From: an uncultured Planctomycetia bacterium
GTDB taxonomy: Bacteria; Planctomycetota; UBA1135; GCA-002686595
NCBI GenBank assembly: GCA_938003765.1
Contig: CALKYE010000064.1
Span: forward strand, 1-10,080
Reading direction: 5' to 3'
DNA: 10,080 nucleotides
The notes under the pieces are model-generated. The model did not search any database. It was given only the letters and a program-made list of their open reading frames with translations, and was not told where the DNA came from. Position numbers and translations under genes: made by a program. This document shows positions 1-6,020 of this stretch, piece after piece; positions within the stretch are counted from its first letter, which is position 1, and each line of letters opens with the position of its first letter.

Positions 1-1142
1 ACGAGGATCAGGAACAGGCTGGGGAACGACTGCAGCGTCTGCACGACCACCAGGAACAGCGCGTCGAACGCGCCGCGCGAAACGCCCGCCGCCAATCCCG
101 CGGCGACGCCCAGCGCCAGCAGCAGCGCCACCGAGCCGAGGGCGACCGAGAGGCTCACGCGGCCGCCCCAGAGCACGCGCGTCAGCACGTCGCGGCCGAG
201 CGAGTCGGCGCCCATCAGATGTCGATTCCACGCGTCGGGCTCGGGTTCGCCCGGACGCACTTCGACTCCAACCGAGGGGAACGGCCCCGCACCCGTCGGT
301 CCGGCGCGCGCGTGGCTGGGGTGGTAATGTCCCTCAGGTTCGGGAAGCCAGGTCGGCGCCCGCAGCGCCTCGCTCAGCCGCGTCTCGGCGTAACCGTAAG
401 GCACGGGCGCGAACACGGCGCGCCCTGGGGGGTACAGCTCCTTGCGCGCGAGCGCCTGCTTGAGGTCGCGCGTGTGGAGCGCGTGCGGCGGATCGAAGGC
501 GGCGGCGAGTGCGACGCTGGCGGCGCTCGCCAGCAACACCGCGGCGACGGCACGTCGACGCGCGACCAACTTGCCCAGCGCAACGGCCGCCGCCACGGGC
601 GCGAGGAGCGCCAGCCACCAATCGAACCAGCTCAAGCGCTCGAACAGCGGCCAGCGCGTCGCGGCTCGCCAGCGTGCGTTCTCGGGCGCGCTCACGGGCG
701 CATTCGCCGCGGGGAGCGCCGCGCTCAGCCGCGGGGCAAGCGCCTCGAGATCCGCCGTCGTCGTGCGAACGCGCTCCCACACTTGGTGGGAGAACTGCTG
801 CGAACTCTCGTGCGCCGCCTGCAGCGCCGCGCGCGCCCGCCGCACGTCCGCGAGCAACTCATCACCCGCTTCGAGATGACGCTCGAAGGCCGCGAGGCGC
901 CGGTCGAGCCCATCGAAGGCCTCGGCGCCGCCCGGCTCGTAGCCACTGTCGCCGATCCGTTCGCGCCACTCGAGCTCCAGCGGCGCCAGCGTGCTGGCCG
1001 CCGAACGCAGCGCGCGAAAGTCGACCCCGCGCCAGTAGTAGGGCTCGTCGTTGGCGAGGAAGGGCGCGTAGATCGCGCTCGCCACGAGCAGCAGCAAGCT
1101 CCACAGCGCGCAGCGCGAACCGCGCGAGGCGAGCCAACTCAC
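1..1142 (-). CDS. OppC/YejE-type peptide ABC transporter permease with large insertion, 3' end cut by window
   Basis: Inner-membrane permease subunit of a peptide-type ABC importer. I read one open frame of 380 codons from a GTG at 1142 down to base 1; the C-terminal half, including the EAA loop that contacts the ATPase, lies outside the window. Residues 12-29 form TM1, followed by ANDEP (30-34), a motif resembling the start of the E. coli YejE periplasmic loop. The permease core begins at GADSLGRDVL (311-320), the hallmark of OppC-like permeases, and runs into FPSLFLILV at the edge. Between ANDEP and FAPVPYGY (244-251) lie about 210 residues where YejE has roughly 50. They include a charged helical stretch (about 80-143) and two hydrophobic segments (175-194 and 198-216) split by RRR. 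The start is uncertain: GTG at 1142 has no clear Shine-Dalgarno, and TTG at 1166 is the alternative. It follows the OppB-like gene by 16 bases. The family is secure; the substrate is unknown. Confidence 0.9.
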   Translation of the reverse strand, partial: MSWLASRGSRCALWSLLLLVASAIYAPFLANDEPYYWRGVDFRALRSAASTLAPLELEWRERIGDSGYEPGGAEAFDGLDRRLAAFERHLEAGDELLADVRRARAALQAAHESSQQFSHQVWERVRTTTADLEALAPRLSAALPAANAPVSAPENARWRAATRWPLFERLSWFDWWLALLAPVAAAVALGKLVARRRAVAAVLLASAASVALAAAFDPPHALHTRDLKQALARKELYPPGRAVFAPVPYGYAETRLSEALRAPTWLPEPEGHYHPSHARAGPTGAGPFPSVGVEVRPGEPEPDAWNRHLMGADSLGRDVLTRVLWGGRVSLSVALGSVALLLALGVAAGLAAGVSRGAFDALFLVVVQTLQSFPSLFLIL

Positions 1143-1158
1143 CGACGTGGCGCGCGAC

Positions 1159-2211
1159 TCAGCCAAGTCGCACCCGCGGGTCGAGCCAGGCCTGCGCGAG
1201 GTCGCTGAGCAGATGCCCGAGCGCCGTGAAGAGCGCCGACAGCAGCACGCAAGCCGACACGACGCCGAACTCGCGCCGCATCAAGCCGTCGTACGCGTAC
1301 TTGCCCATGCCCGGCAGCTCGAACACGGTCTCGATCACGACCCAGCCGCCCACCAGCCACGGCAGCGTCTGCCCCGCGAGCGTCACCAGCGGCGTGAGCG
1401 CATTGGGCAGCACGTGACGCACGAGCAGCGCGCCTTCGCTGAGCCCGCGCGCGCGAGCGGCGAGCACGAAGTCGCTGTCGAGCACGCCCAGCACGCTCGA
1501 ACGCATCTGCCGCGCGACGTAGGCGAGCGAGGGCGCGATCACCGACGCCAGCGGGAGCACGGCGTGCGCCGCCGTGTCGAGCGCGTACTCGAGCCCGCGC
1601 TCGGGGTCGGCGTCGCGTCCGTGAAGCCCCACGACGCCGAACCAGCCCAGACCACCGGCGCCGAAGGTGGCCTGGAGCACGAGCGCGAGCCAGAAGCCCG
1701 GCACGGCGTAGAACGCGAACAGCACGCCGTCGAGCACGCGCGCGGCCCAGCTCGCGCGCCGGAGCGCGAGGAACGCTCCGATCGGCAACGCGAGGCCGTA
1801 GATGACGAGCGCGGCGACGAGCGAGAGCGGCAACGTGATCTTCAGGCGCTCGACGAGCTCGTCTGCGATCGACACCGAGGGCCGCAAGAGTTCGTGTCCC
1901 AGATCGCCGGCGAGCACGCCGCCGAAGGTGCTCTCCCCCTTGCCGCCGAGCCACGTCGGACCTTGCGGCGAGAGGTCGAACGGCCCGAGGAAGTGCAGGT
2001 AGCGCTTCCACAGCGGCTGGTCGAGCAGGTGCTCGGCGCGAAAGCGCGCCAGCGCCGATTCGTCGACCGTGGCGGGACTCGCGCCCTCGCCTTCGAAGCG
2101 CAGGCTCGCCGGGTCGCCGGGCAGCACCTCGAGCAGCGCGAAGCACACCAGCGTGATGCCCAGCAGCGTCGGCGGGATCAACGCCAGTCGTCGCAGGAGC
2201 GCGCGCGCCAC
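1159..2211 (-). CDS. OppB/YejB-type peptide ABC transporter permease
   Basis: First membrane subunit of the minus-strand importer, 350 residues from GTG at 2211. The N-terminus (MARALLRRLALIPPTLLGI) is the typical OppB start: basic residues, then TM1 (about 9-30) ending in the LPGDP motif. Hydrophobic segments lie near 124-150, 160-184, 214-235, 265-293 and 318-340. The ATPase-contacting EAA region is at 247-270 (AARARGLSEG...RHVLPN), and the protein ends with the usual DPR segment (LDPRVRLG). Relative to E. coli OppB there is an extra stretch after TM1 (about 66-105, PLWKRYLHFLGP...FGGVLAGDLG). A GTG at 2220 overlaps the upstream stop and would add three residues. I prefer 2211 because GGAG at 2220-2223 then lies 8 bases away, and the plus-strand OppB begins the same way (MAR-LLRR). 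The gene lies between the binding protein and the OppC-like gene. The residues after TM1 and the YAVPGFWLALV segment resemble YejB more than OppB, but this is judged by eye. Confidence 0.95.
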   Translation of the reverse strand: MARALLRRLALIPPTLLGITLVCFALLEVLPGDPASLRFEGEGASPATVDESALARFRAEHLLDQPLWKRYLHFLGPFDLSPQGPTWLGGKGESTFGGVLAGDLGHELLRPSVSIADELVERLKITLPLSLVAALVIYGLALPIGAFLALRRASWAARVLDGVLFAFYAVPGFWLALVLQATFGAGGLGWFGVVGLHGRDADPERGLEYALDTAAHAVLPLASVIAPSLAYVARQMRSSVLGVLDSDFVLAARARGLSEGALLVRHVLPNALTPLVTLAGQTLPWLVGGWVVIETVFELPGMGKYAYDGLMRREFGVVSACVLLSALFTALGHLLSDLAQAWLDPRVRLG

Positions 2212-2216
2212 TCCGT

Positions 2217-4088
2217 TCACTCCGTCAGGCGCCACTCGCGCACCGCGTACCCCGGATCGAGCACCGACGTGCGGAAGTTGCGGATGCGCTTGGAGATCGC
2301 GAAGCGCTTGGCCACCGAAACGCCGTACAGGTAGGGCTGCAGCTCGTACACGCGCGCCTGGATGGCGTGCATCAGGCGCGTGCGCTCGGCGCGGTCGAGC
2401 GTGCTCTGGACCTGATCGATCCACGCGTCGACCTGCGCGTCGGCGAACGAGGCGTAGTTGCCCGTTCCAGTCCCCACCTCGCGCGAATGCCAGCGCTGGG
2501 CCGGATCGCTGTCGACCGGCATGACCCAGGCCAGCGCGGCCGCGTCGAACTCGCGCTGCTCGACCTTGCGGCTCAGGCTCGGCCAGTCGAGCGACTCGAT
2601 CGACATCGACACGCCCAGCGCGCGCAAGCTCTCCTGCAAGCGCTGCGAGAGCGCTTCGCCCGACTTGTTGCCCGCCTGGACCAGCAGCGCGAACTCGAAG
2701 GCCTTGCCGTCCTTGTCGAGGCGTCCGTCGCCGTCGCGATCGATCCACCCCGACTGCGCCAGCAGCTTCGCCGCGAGCGCGGGATCGTGCGCCAGCGGCG
2801 CGAGCGTCTCGTCGTAGTCGGGGCCGGTGTCGACCCACTCGGCCGTCACGCGCCGCGCGAGCCCGCCGTAGAAGCTCGCGATCAGCTCGTCCCAGTCGAA
2901 GGCGTGCGCCAGCGCGCGCCGCACGCGCACGTCGTCGAAGGGCGCGCGCCGCAGGTTCCAGCCGATGTAGCTCGCGATCGGCGTGTAGAAGTAGCCCGTG
3001 TAGAAGCGCTCGCGGAACTCGTCGCTGCGCGTGGCGGGGCCGAAGTAGTCCTCGGACAGGAGGCGCGGCGTGAAGTCGATCTCGCCGGCGAGCAGGGCCG
3101 CGAGCGCCGCGCGGTCGTCGGCGATCGGTCGGAAGCGGATGCGCTCGAGCCAGCCCGCGTTCGCCGCGTTGTAGTAGCGCTCGAAGCGCTGGAGCTCGAG
3201 GAACTCGTTCGTGAACTGAGTCACGCGGTACGGGCCCAGTCCGATCCACTCGCGGTTGCAGCGGTGCGAGTTGACGTGGCGCGCGAGGGCCTCGTCGCTG
3301 GCCTGGGGGTCGTGCTCGGGATGGCGCGGGTCGCGCAGGTCGTAGAGGTGGCGCGGGAGCGGCGTGAGCGCCTCGAACACGGCCAGCGAAGCGTAGTACG
3401 TCTCGTCGAACTCGAAGCGCAGCGTGCGCGGCCCGAGCTTGCGCGCGGAGCTGATGCGCGCGTACTGGAAGCGCTTGGAGTCGCAGGCGACCGCCGGGTT
3501 GCGCGTGAGCTCCCAGGTGAACATCACATCGTCGGCGCCGAACGGCTGGCCGTCGTGCCACAGCACGTCGTCGCGCAGCTCGAAGGTGTACGCCGCGCCG
3601 CGGATCACGCGCTCGACCGAGTCGCGGGGCGCCTTGAACGGCTCGCCCGCGCCCGCCTCGCTCGAGCGCACCAGCCAGTGTTCGGCGTGTTCTTCCAGCG
3701 CGCCGTAGCGCCGCTGTCCATCGCGCAGCACGAGCGCGTCCTCGCGAAGCCAGCTCACGCACAGCGACGGACGCAGCTCGAGCGTCCACGGGTCGCGCTC
3801 GACCAGCGCCGCGTGCACTTCGCGCTGCAGCCGCCGGCACATCGACGAGTTGTCGATCAGGTAGTTGAGCGACTGGGGCAGCGCGTCGGCGTGGAGCACG
3901 ATCGAGCCGCCGCGGCGCTCGGGCGGATGGGCGCGCGCGGACGCGTCGAGATCGGGGTGGAAGCGATCGGGCGACGAATCGCCGCGGACCTGCGCGGGAG
4001 CGAGCGAACCCTGCGCCCGCGCCAGTCCGGCCGCGAGGTGCGTCAACGCGCACAGGCCGAACGCGAGCAGGGTCGGGAGGCGGGGCAT
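2217..4088 (-). CDS. Periplasmic peptide-type solute-binding protein, family 5 (SBP_bac_5)
   Basis: Binding protein of 623 residues that would capture the substrate in the periplasm and deliver it to the two minus-strand permeases. Residues 1-25 are a classical Sec signal peptide, with likely cleavage after ALARA... more exactly the A-R-A at 23-25. There is no lipobox cysteine. The family-5 signature is at 167-192 (YTFELRDDVLWHDG, then ADDVMFTW). Later family features are a GPYRV turn (285-289), WNLRRAPFDDVRVRRAL (377-392) and an aspartate-rich DRDGDGRLD loop (450-458). The mature part has four cysteines (84, 110, 202, 277), which could form disulfides. The region aligning with the enterobacterial OppA ADY ligand motif reads WVMPVDSDP (521-529), so the pocket probably differs. 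The length is close to YejA (about 600 residues), but I cannot confirm orthology. It is the first gene of the minus-strand set, and the next gene starts 5 bases after its stop. No clear Shine-Dalgarno precedes ATG 4088. Ligand unknown. Confidence 0.95.
   Translation of the reverse strand: MPRLPTLLAFGLCALTHLAAGLARAQGSLAPAQVRGDSSPDRFHPDLDASARAHPPERRGGSIVLHADALPQSLNYLIDNSSMCRRLQREVHAALVERDPWTLELRPSLCVSWLREDALVLRDGQRRYGALEEHAEHWLVRSSEAGAGEPFKAPRDSVERVIRGAAYTFELRDDVLWHDGQPFGADDVMFTWELTRNPAVACDSKRFQYARISSARKLGPRTLRFEFDETYYASLAVFEALTPLPRHLYDLRDPRHPEHDPQASDEALARHVNSHRCNREWIGLGPYRVTQFTNEFLELQRFERYYNAANAGWLERIRFRPIADDRAALAALLAGEIDFTPRLLSEDYFGPATRSDEFRERFYTGYFYTPIASYIGWNLRRAPFDDVRVRRALAHAFDWDELIASFYGGLARRVTAEWVDTGPDYDETLAPLAHDPALAAKLLAQSGWIDRDGDGRLDKDGKAFEFALLVQAGNKSGEALSQRLQESLRALGVSMSIESLDWPSLSRKVEQREFDAAALAWVMPVDSDPAQRWHSREVGTGTGNYASFADAQVDAWIDQVQSTLDRAERTRLMHAIQARVYELQPYLYGVSVAKRFAISKRIRNFRTSVLDPGYAVREWRLTE
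2220..2223 (-). promoter_or_regulatory. Ribosome binding site deciding the OppB-like start
   Basis: GGAG on the minus strand, inside the last codons of the binding-protein gene. It is 8 bases ahead of GTG 2211 but touches the alternative GTG at 2220, so it favours the downstream start. Confidence 0.6.
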
Positions 4089-4123
4089 GCGACGGGGATC
4101 GGGCGCGAGGCGCTCGAAGAGGA

Positions 4124-4132
4124 ATTACACCA
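4124..4132 (-). promoter_or_regulatory. Candidate extended -10 element for the minus-strand set
   Basis: The minus strand reads TGG followed directly by TGTAAT, five of six matches to TATAAT plus the TGn extension. It lies 35 bases ahead of the binding-protein ATG at 4088, giving a predicted leader of about 30 bases. No good -35 box is visible 16-18 bases upstream, which is tolerated for extended -10 promoters. Judged by eye only. Confidence 0.4.
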
Positions 4133-4209
4133 TCGCGGAGCGACGAGCTACAGCCGCAGGACGGGCTCGCGGAGGAGCCGCGGGACTGCAGGCCTCGCGA
4201 CGCGAACAC

Positions 4210-4215
4210 TACGAT
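4210..4215 (+). promoter_or_regulatory. Candidate -10 element (TACGAT) for the opp operon
   Basis: TACGAT matches TATAAT at four of six positions, including the key TA...T bases. It ends 8 bases before the oppA ATG at 4224, so transcription would start at or within a base or two of the start codon. That fits the absence of a Shine-Dalgarno and suggests a leaderless mRNA. No convincing -35 box was found. Confidence 0.35.
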
Positions 4216-4223
4216 GCGCGGCG

Positions 4224-6020
4224 ATGCCCTCCAGCGCTCCCGCGCTCCGCCTGCGCCGCTTCGTGGCCGCCGTCCTGGCGGCGCTGGTCGTCGCGCTGAT
4301 CGTGGCGCTGGCGCTGCGCGCGCGCCGCACGCGAGCGGACTTCGTGTTCACGGCCGGCGGCGAGGTGAAGTCCCTCGATCCGCACGCGGCGACCGGCGTA
4401 CCCGAAGGCCGCGTGCTGCGCGCGCTGTTCGAGGGCCTCGTGGTGCGCGATCCCGTGACGCTCGAACCGGCGCCGGGCTGCGCCGAGAGCTGGACGGTCA
4501 GCGCAGACTTCAAGACCTACACCTTCACGCTGCGCGACGCCGCGCGCTGGTCCAACGGCGAACGCGTGAGCGCGCAGGACTTCGTGTGGAGCTGGACGCG
4601 GCTGCTCGCCCCGCAGACCGGCGCGGAGTACGCGGCGCAACTGTGGTGCGTCGAAGGCGCGCGCGAGTTCTCGCAAGGGCTCGCGGGCCCCGAGGCGCTG
4701 GGCCTCACCGCGCTCGACGAGCGCACGCTCGAGGTGCGCCTGAGCGAGCCGCAACCGCGCCTGCTCGAGGTGCTGTGCTTCTACGCCTTCGCGCCGCTGC
4801 ACCGCGCGAGCTACGAGGCCGTGCGACAGCGCTATCCGGCGACCTGGCCGACGCAGTGGACGCGTCCCGAGCACCTGGTGACCAACGGCCCGTTCGCGCT
4901 GCGCGAGCGGCGCATCAACGAGCGCGTGCGCCTCGAGCGCTCGCCGCACTACTGGGACGCCGACGGCGTGGCTCTGCGCACGGTCGACATGCTCTCGATC
5001 GAGAGCTGGTCGAGCGCGCTGAACCTGTACCTCACCGGCGAGGTCGACTGGGTCGACGGAGCGATTCCGACCAACCTCGTGCCGCGCCTGGCCAAGCGCG
5101 AGGACTTCCGCGCGACGCCGTACCTCGGCGTGTACTTCTACCGACTCAACACCACGCGCCCACCGCTCGACGACCCGCGCGTGCGGCGCGCACTGAGCCG
5201 CGCCGTGCAACGCGCGGAGATCACCGCGAAGGTGCTCAAGGCCGGACAGTCGCCCGCGCTCTCGTTCACGCCCTGGGGCGCCATCGGCGACTACAAGGCG
5301 CCGAGCCTGATCCAGGTCACCGAAGCTGGCGCGCAGGCCGAGTTCCAGGCCGCCAACTACTCGACGCCCAAGCGCAACGCGCGCGAGTTCCCCGCGATCG
5401 AGATCCACTTCAACACCTCCGAGACGCATCGCGCCATCGCCGAGGTCGTGGCGCACCACTGGAAGCAGACGCTCGGCGTGAAGGCGCGTCTGCGCAATCA
5501 GGAGTGGAAGGCCTTCCTCGACGCGCAGTCGCGCCTGGAGTACGACGTGTCGCGCTCGTCGTGGATCGCCGACTACGCCGACCCGGGCAACTTCCTCGAG
5601 ATCTGGACCTCGGACAACCCCAACAACCGCACCGGTTGGAAGAACGCGCGCTACGACGCGCTGATCGCGAGCGCGCGACGCGAGCGCGATCCGGCGCGTC
5701 GCTGGCCGCTGTACGCGCAAGCCGAGAAGCTCCTGCTCGACGAGTCGCCCTGCATCCCGATCTACTCGTACGTCAGCCAGAACCTCGTCGATCCCGGCCT
5801 CGGCGGCTTCGACGACAACGCGCTCAACGAGCCCTCGCTGGCCAAGCTCTACTGGCGCGATCCGCTCGAGCTCGACGCCGCGCGCAAGCAGGGGGCCGCG
5901 GGCAAGCAACGCGTGGCGTCGCACGGTCCGCGCGCGGGGCTGCGCTCGCCGCGATCGGCAGCGCAACTTCTCGACGCTTCGGGCGGCGCGCACGGCGCGA
6001 ACGTCGGAGGCGAACGCTGA
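4224..6020 (+). CDS. oppA: Oligopeptide-binding protein OppA
   Basis: Periplasmic or membrane-tethered peptide-binding protein, 598 residues, feeding OppBCDF. It resembles enterobacterial OppA along most of its length: SLDPHAATGVPEG (50-62), LFEGLV (68-73), ESWTVSADFKTYTFTLRD (88-105), RWSNGERVSAQDFVWSW (108-124) and SSWIADYADPGNFL (445-458). Within that last motif R444 and D450 align with Salmonella OppA Arg413 and Asp419, which contact the peptide termini, so oligopeptides are the likely ligand. The N-terminus has a hydrophobic helix (about 13-31) followed by RARRTRADF. A cleavage site could be TRA-DF, but the arginines after the helix also suit an uncleaved anchor. No lipobox cysteine is present. 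The family domain ends near KLYWRDP (541-547), and about 45 further residues rich in Ala, Gly and Arg follow. The chosen ATG has no Shine-Dalgarno; translation may be leaderless. Its stop overlaps the oppB start by one base. Confidence 0.96.
   Translation: MPSSAPALRLRRFVAAVLAALVVALIVALALRARRTRADFVFTAGGEVKSLDPHAATGVPEGRVLRALFEGLVVRDPVTLEPAPGCAESWTVSADFKTYTFTLRDAARWSNGERVSAQDFVWSWTRLLAPQTGAEYAAQLWCVEGAREFSQGLAGPEALGLTALDERTLEVRLSEPQPRLLEVLCFYAFAPLHRASYEAVRQRYPATWPTQWTRPEHLVTNGPFALRERRINERVRLERSPHYWDADGVALRTVDMLSIESWSSALNLYLTGEVDWVDGAIPTNLVPRLAKREDFRATPYLGVYFYRLNTTRPPLDDPRVRRALSRAVQRAEITAKVLKAGQSPALSFTPWGAIGDYKAPSLIQVTEAGAQAEFQAANYSTPKRNAREFPAIEIHFNTSETHRAIAEVVAHHWKQTLGVKARLRNQEWKAFLDAQSRLEYDVSRSSWIADYADPGNFLEIWTSDNPNNRTGWKNARYDALIASARRERDPARRWPLYAQAEKLLLDESPCIPIYSYVSQNLVDPGLGGFDDNALNEPSLAKLYWRDPLELDAARKQGAAGKQRVASHGPRAGLRSPRSAAQLLDASGGAHGANVGGER
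6006..6010 (+). promoter_or_regulatory. Ribosome binding site of oppB inside the oppA tail
   Basis: GGAGG lies within the last codons of oppA, 9 bases ahead of the oppB ATG at 6020. It is the strongest Shine-Dalgarno match in the window, in contrast to oppA, which has none. Confidence 0.7.

Larger units (their letters stand above)
4089..4223. promoter_or_regulatory. Divergent intergenic region between the two transporter sets
   Basis: A 135-bp gap separates the two oppositely directed binding-protein starts and is the only non-coding DNA in the window. It must hold the promoters for both sets unless they are read from elsewhere. It contains the least GC-rich patch seen here (around 4117-4130), a -10-like element for each direction, a small GGCTC/GAGCC hairpin (4164-4168 with 4075+100 offset, that is 4175-4179), and TCGCGGAG twice as a direct repeat (4133-4140 and 4167-4174). 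No regulator gene lies in the window. The role of the repeats as operators is inference. Confidence 0.7.

Noticed and set aside
219..1417. Several plus-strand open frames of 145-395 codons over the OppC-like and OppB-like genes.
   Set aside because: They overlap the complete minus-strand permease frames, show no domains or hydrophobic segments, and are arginine-rich shadows.
4161..4185. Hairpin GGCTC/GAGCC considered as a terminator.
   Set aside because: Only five base pairs, no following T-run, and it lies between divergent starts, where no transcript needs to end. At best an operator-like element.
2221..4209. Minus-strand frame that extends the OppB-like gene upstream to 4209, making an apparent 1016-residue protein.
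   Set aside because: The part above 2220 is an alternative frame of the binding-protein gene with arginine-rich low-complexity translation. OppB-like sequence begins only at about 2211, where a Shine-Dalgarno is present.
2367..4223. An open plus-strand frame of about 619 codons running antisense to the minus-strand binding protein and in frame with oppA.
   Set aside because: GC-rich codon bias leaves antisense frames free of stops. The translation is Arg/Ala/Val-rich with no recognisable domain, whereas the minus strand encodes a clear family-5 binding protein. The real oppA starts at 4224.
4214..6019. Plus-strand frame from ATG 4214 that reads through oppA in a second frame and continues into oppB.
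   Set aside because: The translation over the oppA region is Arg/Ala-rich with no domain. The third frame encodes OppA with strong family motifs. Only the part from 6020 is real (oppB).
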